NCBI GenBank assembly: GCA_039111635.1
Contig: JBCAQO010000014.1
Location: 310,001 to 374,000 of the forward strand
From: Heterobasidion occidentale
Lineage: Eukaryota > Basidiomycota > Agaricomycetes > Russulales > Bondarzewiaceae
Direction of reading: 5' to 3'
DNA: 64,000 nt
The notes under the pieces are model-generated. The model had not been told where the DNA came from and ran no database searches. It saw nothing but the letters and a program-made list of their open reading frames with translations. Position numbers and translations under genes: made by a program. Below, piece after piece: positions 56,643 to 64,000 of this stretch; within the stretch, counting starts at the first letter, position 1; every line of letters starts with the position of its first letter.

Positions 56643-58520
56643 CATGTCGGAGTCTACAGAGAGAGCATATCTGCTCCTGAATGCGAGTGAGGGCTCTAGT
56701 GGATCATTTCGTCAGGATTCCTCATACAAGGGCGATGAAACAGAGACAGAGGACGCAAAAGGAGTTGGCAAACTTGCCGCAACTGTAAGTGATCACGTGT
56801 GTTTTAACGTTCCGGACCACTTCCGGACCGCTGGCGGGTGCGCGGGTGCTCTCCGAGCAGCGCGAACTTGAAGCTTGAAGCTTGATGCATCAATGAACCA
56901 GTCATGATACTATCTCTCGTTGGGATCATACTTACGATGCACTAGATACTTCCCTTGGCCGTCTAGCCCTCTTAAGCTGCTGTAGACGGCACACTTGTTG
57001 CAGCCTCGTACGCATCGATAGGGAACCAACAGGAACCAACTGAGTCGGCCAGCTCCAGAACAGCAGTTGGATCGTCACGGGCTACATGCTAACGCTATGC
57101 AGCTTTCAGTACGTTTATTTGTTTTTTTTTCAGCTTACCTGATGTTTCTGAAAATCCATAGACCTTTATACGGCGAGCTGAGCAATATTTCCGGTCGCAG
57201 GCCATGCTTGTTGTTTGCTTATTTTGTATTCGGCTTTGGATGCCTTTTCTGCGGATTGGCCAGGAACATGAACGAGTTGATCATTGCTCGAGCATTTTCT
57301 CGTATAGGCAGTAGGGGATCTACCATGTCAGTGCCCTTGATCATAATTGTCTGCTCTGAGGTAGCTCATAGCATGCACGAACAACAGTTTCGCGTCTATT
57401 ATCATCTCTGATATTATTCCTCTTCGCTCACGGAGTAGTTGGCAAGGTAAGTTGATGGCTCGTGCTGTCATTTTTTTATTGACAAAGTGACGCTCAAGGC
57501 TGATGAATATCATTTTTGCCATTGGGTCTGCATTGGGGGTTCCGTTTGGCGGTCTGCTTGCAGACGGTACAGTATTGGATGGAGATGGTTCATCGCATTT
57601 CTCACCTTCTGCCTCGCTCGAGCTAACATTCTCCGTTTTGCTCATAGGGCTTTCTTGATTCAGGTTCAATATTCGCGATCATCTTCATGTACTATAGCGC
57701 TCAAGCTTCCAAACTCGGACGGCTCGCATCTTCATACCAAATTTAAACGAGTGGACTTCGTCGCCACTTCAGCTCTCGTGCTGGGTATCTTGACCTTGCT
57801 CATAGGCCTAGATAGTGGACAGAACGTTTCCTGGAACGACAAACTGACTCTTGGTGCCCTCATGCTCTCGATACTCTTCGTCATAATTGAGACCAATGTG
57901 GTAGCTGAGCCCTTCGTTCCAGGACGCATTACTGTCAGTCCATCGCTTCTTACAAGCTAATTGTGCAACTCCTTCTGCATAGCAGCAAGCGTCGCCATCG
58001 TCTTCCAAGCATCCATGTATGTACAGGCAGTCGAATCTGGTAGTGCCGCAAAGGCGGGCTTGGCGCTAATCCCCAGTGTTTTGAGAGTTCTTGTCGGCAG
58101 TCTGACAGGCGATTAGTGATCCAATTCACAGGGAAGTGCTATGTGTATTTTTCCCGGCGACGGTGGTCGGGTCGGCGACCGCGATGATCACACTTGCGGT
58201 CGGAACGACATGGGACTCATTTGTTAGTATCTAGCTAGGTCTCTTTTTCAGATCACTTGTTGTGATCATGGGCTCATATATTTTGCGTCATAGGCCTTGC
58301 TCTGATGAGCTATGGTGATGGCAATCATGCATTGAATCTCACTTGGGCGCGCGCTGTATCAATCGTTTATTAGGGAGTGGCATTACTACGCTCATAGCTT
58401 TGATTGCCAATGCTGGTCTAGCTGATCAAGCGACATCGCTGAAGTATATTGACTAGCTCGACCAACTTACGCGCAGCATTGTGGTTGTATGTTATCGAGA
58501 GGCCTTACAGGTAATATTCA
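56643..58520 (+). pseudogene. MFS drug/amino-acid transporter pseudogene
   Basis: The remains follow the order of a 14-TM MFS exporter (DHA2 or vacuolar basic amino-acid transporter type). An N-terminal arm (MSESTERAYLLLNASEGSSG) is followed by a TM1 relic with two stops near 56955-56975. Then come SSWIVTGYMLTLCSFQ, the MFS signature-like LYGELSNISGRRPCLLFAYF, LIIARAFSRIGSRGSTMSVP, IIFAIGSALGVPFGGLLADG, FVATSALVLGILTLLIGLDS, VAIVFQASMYVQAVESGSAA and TTWDSFVSI. Frameshifts and stops occur all along (for example near 57655, 58112 and 58120), more than the single-base pattern elsewhere can explain. It is a real decayed copy, next to a proline iminopeptidase in the accessory island. Confidence 0.85.
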
Positions 58521-59810
58521 CGTTTACAGACGGCTTATCCTATTCATAAAAGAAAAGAAGTTATCTTCTTGATCCAGGATGACTAGAAACATTCTGTTCT
58601 GTGTGGCTATTTGTTTTTCTTTGCGTGTCATGGATTTTTTTAATTCAGTTTACAAGCCTAGCCTTGTCGATGCGGTCGTCTCTGGTACGTCGACTGTATC
58701 GTCATAGCCAACATCGCACAATGCTACATACGTTGCTAGTACACGCACTCACCGTCAAAACAAGAATAACGGAAGGTTCCCTTGCCCCGCATAGCGAACT
58801 GCAGCAATCGAACAATGCCAGCAGCACGATTCTCCGTTTGTCACCTGCTGTCCTGAAGCACTGTCGCCCGCGTCTGTCCATCCGTGTCCCGCATCGCTTT
58901 GATGTGCAGGGTTTGAAGACAAGTAACACGTATAGGGAGGCCAGGAGAACACAGTGTGCTGTATGATGGTACATGTCGACAACTGGCAGACGCGGGCCGG
59001 AAGTAACAGCGTCCGACTCGGGCGAGCTGACCTCTTCCTCCTGGATGATTCAGTGACTGACACGAGTTGAGCGGCTTCGGGAGTGTTCGCTATATCGAGA
59101 TCGATGAGGCGACAAATCGGGTGAGGCAGGAAGTACACGACGCTGCCGCGCGTTGGCCTGGTGTGGAGGCATAGGCACTTGACTTAGCGATCAAGTCGAA
59201 AGAAAAGGGTGGCTCGGACGGGTTTTGAGGGAGTACTGGCATCGCGGGACGCTTCCAGAACCTATGCAGGCTCGTACCCGGCTACGATTATGCTCGCACC
59301 AGAGCACGTACTGATCGGAGCGGTCCCAGTCGAGACGAATTCCATGTCGGCTGTGGCGACGCCGACGGGCTTTGGGGGCTGATCCGAGAGAGACATGATG
59401 CTCGTATATCAGAGGCGTGTCGGTGGTTGTGCGCGCGGGGGCTGATCGAGAGCTAGTGCGAGCAGGAGAGGGTGTTGCGCGTCCTCCACGGCGCTGAACG
59501 AAAGGTGATTTCAGGGATTAATAAAGCGGAGGCAAAGCGGGGAGGGAGTCGCGCAGGATCCTCGTGCGGGAATAGCGCGTGGGGGGTGTGCGCGATGGAC
59601 GCGCGGACGAGGCCGGAGGGGGCAATATTAGAGGACGGTGTTGTGCGGAGGGGCGAAACGCCTGAAACGAGGCCTTGTCGGCGCATCAAAGCAGGGCAAG
59701 CGAGTTTACAGCGCCTCGCAGCCCGGCACGTGCCGGGGGTGTTGGCCCCACCGCGCACTCTGGCGTTGTGCTCACCGCTCTCTCCTCCCTCACACGACGA
59801 CCTTACGAAC
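58521..59810. other. Intergenic, no recognised gene
   Basis: About 1.3 kb. AT-rich at the left, turning GC-rich near 59400, where the cytokinesis gene's promoter and leader are expected. Short open frames only. Confidence 0.5.
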
Positions 59811-62800
59811 ATGACTGCCAGACGGCAGCCCTCCACAACTTCCCTCTCAAAATTTGCCAGAGATGGCTCACCCGACCCCGCAGCCCGCTCCCTCGACTTC
59901 TGCAACGCTTTCTGGGGCCTCAGCGATGGCGGCGTCGATGTCCTCTTCGCGAGGATGCGCGGCGCCGGACGCACCACAGAGGAGCTGCGCAACTTTTGGA
60001 AAGAACGGTCCGTCTGCCGCCCTACCTCGCCTGCCTGCATCGCCCGCTCATCGTTTTCGTCTCCATCACACAGAGCTGCCATCGAAGAGGACTACGCGAA
60101 GCGCCTCGCAAAGCTCGCAAAGATGTCCGTCGGCAGGGATGAGATCGGGTATGTGCCCCTCTCGCTTGCTCAGCTCGCAACTCATCTATCTACTCTCACT
60201 TAGAGAACTACGCAACTCGCTCGACACCCTTCGCTCGGAAACCGAGAAACAGGCCGGATTCCACCTCCAACTCGCCCAGCAAGTCCGCAACGACCTCGAG
60301 GGCCCCGCTAACGCCTTTGTCGCACGCCAGGCCCAACATCGAAAGGTCGTCCAGTCGGCGATAGAGAAGCAGTTTAAGGTAAAGCAGGCGCAGGAGACGC
60401 ACGTCAACAAGGCCCGCGAGAAGTACGAGGCCGACTGCATCCGCATCAACTCCTTCACCGCCCAGAGCACCCTCGTCCAGGGCAAGGACCTCGAGAGCAT
60501 CAGCCGCAAGCTCGAACGTACCCAGCAGACCGTCAAAACCAACGAGCGCGACTTTGCCAACTTCTCTCGCGCGCTCAACGACACCGTCGGCAAGTGGGAG
60601 CATGACTGGAAGGCGTTCTGCGATAGCTGTCAGGATATGGAGGAGGATCGGATGGAGTTCCTCAAGGACATCGTCTGGGCGTACGCCAACGCCGTCTCCA
60701 TCGTCTGCGTCTCGGACGACGAGGTGAGCCGCCTATCGATATCGCACGAGTATGATGTATTTCTGATCACGGATCACGACGCGGCAGTCCTGCGAACGCC
60801 TCCGCCTCGCTCTCGAACAGTTCGAGCCCGAAAAGGACCAGGAGAGCTTCGTGCGCGACTACGGCACGGGCGATGCGATGCCCGATCCGCCCCAATTCAT
60901 CAACTACTCCATCGAAGGCGCCCCCCTCCCCTCCTCCTCATCCAAACCGACTTCCCGCCCAGCCCAGTTCGTCCGATCGTCGCAGCGAGTCAACAAACCC
61001 CTCGCCGCACAGCCTCCGCCGGACGAGGAGGAGACGCTGGTGAACACCGCAGGCGTGGGCGCGGGCGGCCGTGGGTCGATGGATCCCGGGCCCAACCGCT
61101 CGCAGACGCAGAGCCGCGCGAGCACCCGCGCGCCGCCGAACGGGACCAACGGCAACGGCGGGATCCCCGTCTCGCCCTCGGTGTCCTCGCGCCCGGGGAC
61201 GAGCCACGCGGACCGCGCGCCGGGGATGGTCGACCCGACGACGCACAAGACGATGCTCAAGGTGGGCGACAACGCGTACGAGGTCGACCTGAACAAGGAC
61301 CCGCGCCAGCAGCAGAGCGCGCGCGGCAGCGTCTCCGCGGCGACGAAGGTCGGGGACGAGACGGACCCGATGGTCAAGGCGATGGCGAGCCTCCGCAGCG
61401 CGGCAGGGACGATCAAGCGCGGGACGGCGGACAGCCAGGCGTCGTCCTCGCCGACGAAGGCCCTAACTCCACCTACGAGCGCGTCGGCCGCGCACCACCA
61501 GTCCCGGGACTACCGCAACTCGGAGCTCGTCGTCGGCGCGTACCCTCTCGCCGCCGGCGGGTCCTCGCGACCCTCCTCACCCAACCCGCCGACCGCCGCG
61601 CTGATGCAGCCGCCGCGACAGGCGCCGGCGCCGTACGTCGATGCTGCGCTGGAAGACTATCAGCAGAGCTTCCCCGGCGAGATCCAGCAGCGCCGTAGCC
61701 GCTCGAACAGCCGGCGGGAGAGCTTCAACGGCCCCCCACCGCAGCACCAGCAGCAGATCCAGCAGCAGCAGCAGCCACCTCCCGGGCCACAGCGCAACAG
61801 CAGCCGCGGACAGGCGCTCGAGCGCCCCGTCAGCCGCGAAGGGCACGCTGGGATCGGTGCGAACGGCCGGAGCCCCAGCCCGTCGCTGCGGCATCCTACG
61901 ATGCAGTCCTCGCGCCCGCGGAGCGTCAGCCCCGCGCCGGGCGGCAACCACAACAACAACGGCATGGGCGGCGCGAGCTTGGACTACAGGGACAGCTACA
62001 GCTCTCAGCAGCGCCCGCATAGCCGGAACAGCGTCGGCATCGCGTTGGATCAGCGCGGGAACGTGTCGATGGACTCGATGGCGGAGTCGTATTTGCAGCA
62101 GCAGCAACGTCAGCAGCAACAGCAACAACAACAGCAGCAGCAGCAACCTTACCAGACCCATGCGCAACAGGCGCAGCAGCAGCAGCTCCAGGCGCCTTCT
62201 TCTCAGTCGGTGCAGCGCGCACGAGCATGAATCGCGGGAATAGCGTGCAGCAGGCACCCCCGCCGGGCGCATACGGCGCGCAGCAGTCGCATCTGCAGAG
62301 TCAAGGGTACCAAGCCCACCAGCAGCAGCAGCCATCTCCCGTGCGCGCCCCACAGCAGCAGCTCTCGTACACGCAGCCGCCCGCACACTCCCCCGTCTAC
62401 GCGCCGCCGCCGACGCACCCGTACGCCGCCGCCCCCGCGCAGGCCTTCCACCCGCCGCCCCCGCAGCAGCAGCAGCAGCACAGCAGCAGCAGTACGCCCC
62501 GCCGCCGCCGGCCAACGGGGCGCTGCAGCGCGGCATGTCGGCGTCCGGCGCGGAGTACTACGGCGTGCCCGCGCACCAGGGCTACGGGTCCCAGGCGCAG
62601 CAGCAGCAGCAGCTTGGGTACGGCGGCGGGTACAGGTCGGTGAGCCCCGGGCCGATCAACCGGTCGCCGTCGCCGCAGCCGATGGCGCTGTCGCAGCCGC
62701 ATCTGGGGCACGCGCCGCATCAGCAGCAGGTGGTGCCGCCGACGCGGCAGTATACGGACGACGGGCGGGGGGTGCTGTTTTACGGTGAGCAGGCTACGCT

Positions 62801-63038
62801 CTCTATTTTTCTTTCTAAAAGCTGCCGATCGCTGATAGGCGTCGGTTGTGTCTGTGCAGTGAAAGCGCTGTACGATTATACGGCGACAATCCCGGAGGAG
62901 TTCGACTTCCAGGCGGGCGATATCATCGCGGTGACCGCGACGCCCGAGGACGGGTGGTGGAGCGGGGAGCTGTTGGACGAGGCGCGGAGGGTGCCGGGGC
63001 GACATATATTCCCGAGCAACTTTGTCTCGCTGTTCTGA
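59811..63038 (+). CDS. F-BAR and SH3 protein, Cdc15/Imp2-like cytokinesis factor
   Basis: This protein is expected to scaffold the contractile ring at the plasma membrane. The start at 59811 (MTARRQPSTTSLSKFARDG) leads into an F-BAR domain: RSLDFCNAFWGLSDGGVDVL, AAIEEDYAKRLAKLAKM, ETEKQAGFHLQLAQQVRNDL and WEHDWKAFCDSCQDMEEDR. A long disordered Ser/Pro/Gln-rich middle with polyQ (62095-62150) follows. The C-terminus is an SH3 domain: KALYDYTATIPEEFDFQAGD, EDGWWSGELLDEARRVPG, IFPSNFVSLF, with the stop at 63036-63038. Introns are at about 60010-60071, 60149-60204, 60724-60788 and 62786-62859. Two frame changes, near 62205-62235 and inside a CAG run near 62478-62482, each look like one lost base; a 41-nt intron could explain the first. 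The gene should be essential, so these are probably assembly errors. Confidence 0.88.
62095..62150. repeat. CAG/CAA repeat (polyglutamine)
   Basis: An interrupted CAG/CAA tract encodes about 18 residues, mostly Gln, in the disordered middle of the F-BAR/SH3 protein. Confidence 0.9.
62465..62492. repeat. CAG repeat with a missing base
   Basis: A run of cag units contains one ca unit (about 62480), which shifts the reading frame by one base. Confidence 0.8.
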
Positions 63039-64000
63039 TCTATCACGTTCATTCTCTTCTTTCTTCTTTCTTCCATTTTCTTCCCTCCTCTGCGCGTTCT
63101 TTTCACTTCCAGTTTCTTTCCCACTTTCATTTGTTTTTTTCCATCTTTTTTGGCGTCTCCTCTGTTTCCCTGATCCCCCGATCTCTGTCTCTCGCGCGGC
63201 GCTTTCCCTTCCTTCCCATTTTCCATTTTCGCCTGATCTGTGTATATCTGACGTTACGTTATCGTGGAGGGGGAATGCGCTATATCCGCTACTTGTGCTC
63301 TGTGCTCTGTGCTCTGTCGACGATTCGGATGTCGCGCTGTGGCGTTTCTCTTGTGCTTGGCGTGTAGCAGGCGGTCAGCTTTGGGCGGGTGTAAGCGTAG
63401 ACGGGTTTTTTTTTGGAAGGCCTTGTAATTTACCGGCTGCAGGCGAGTGAGTGGGAGGGGGGCGCACGGGGCTGCTGGCCGCTGTTATGTGCTATGGTTT
63501 TGTACGGACACCTAGTAGCAGCAGTAGTAGTACGTATGTCGTGCATGCATATATATGTCCATCGTAATACCACATGCATATAGTTTATTGACTCGGACAC
63601 TAAATGTTGAGGAATGAGGAATCACCGAGCAGAATGCTAGAGTGGTGCCGCAGGGCGGGTTTAATTGCAACTTGGTGATTTAGTTTCTATGCTCGGGGCG
63701 TAAGCTGCGTTCTATGGCGTCGGTGCTTTCTTGTGCTTCCACGCTGCGTGTGGCCCTCGGGGGCCTCGGGAGGTCTCGGGTAGTCTCGGGTCGGAGGACT
63801 CGCACGCGGCCACGTGGATGACGCGTACGCACCTGTGGACGGCCACGAACCTTTCTTGCGAGTTTCTTGACCTGTAACCTCATGTAACGGAGCAACGATC
63901 CAACAGAACGAGTGTCTTGTGCCGACATGCTCTCCGTATCCCTAAATAGTCATTCATACACAACCTCCCGGGGACACTCAAACGTTTTGTGTATTTGCTA
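63039..64000. other. 3' flank, no recognised gene
   Basis: The first 200 bp are T/C-rich 3'-end sequence. A small minus-strand frame at 63680-63928 (MSAQDTRSVGSLLRYMRLQV) could be the first exon of a gene, with a possible donor after KKLARK, but no family was recognised. Confidence 0.4.

Noticed and set aside
63680..63928. Small minus-strand gene at the right edge
   Set aside because: It has no recognised family and an uncertain splice; it is noted only within the flank description.

Overview
The window is nuclear DNA of a filamentous basidiomycete, most likely an Agaricomycete. Genes are dense and split by many 50-70 bp GT-AG introns, and codon use is GC-rich. Families are typical of mushroom-forming fungi: UstYa-like (DUF3328) proteins, an F-box relic, 7-TM membrane proteins and a Cdc15-type F-BAR/SH3 protein. 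Order-level placement (perhaps Polyporales) is a guess. No rRNA, tRNA, CRISPR array or intact transposon was recognised.

Layout. 1-5.3 kb: the 3' part of an aldo/keto reductase gene and a USO1/p115 vesicle-tether gene. 6.8-21.3 kb: a GC-rich accessory block with two UstYa-like genes, a single-TM secretory-type protein, a SAM methyltransferase, a tyrosinase with a 7-nt microexon, an N2227-type methyltransferase, a small secreted protein, and a secreted-type precursor of 22 tandem 16-residue units (VPHQYGINNEEEL[A/S]KR) separated by Lys-Arg. 22.4-31 kb: an F-box pseudogene, a saccharopine-dehydrogenase-like oxidoreductase and an unknown low-complexity protein. 31-47.6 kb: a second unknown, an ankyrin protein, a multi-TM protein, an INO80 subunit (IES2-like) and an ADP1-like ABCG transporter. 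48-58.5 kb: an AT-richer accessory island with a possible short peptide precursor, two more UstYa-like genes, a 7-TM protein, a single-TM protein, a proline iminopeptidase and a decayed MFS transporter. 59.8-63 kb: a Cdc15/Imp2-like cytokinesis gene.

Main interest. The first accessory block holds the same classes of parts as ascomycete dikaritin (ustiloxin-type) RiPP pathways: a Kex2-processed repeat precursor, UstYa-type oxidases in more than one copy, a tyrosinase and methyltransferases. The repeat unit has a Tyr-X-Ile arrangement. This is an inference from gene content and motifs; no product is known, and a linear secreted peptide is the main alternative.

Caution on breaks. About ten apparent single-base losses, always in the same direction, occur in genes across the window, including a gene expected to be essential (the F-BAR/SH3 gene). 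Many frameshifts reported here may therefore be assembly indels and not real mutations.
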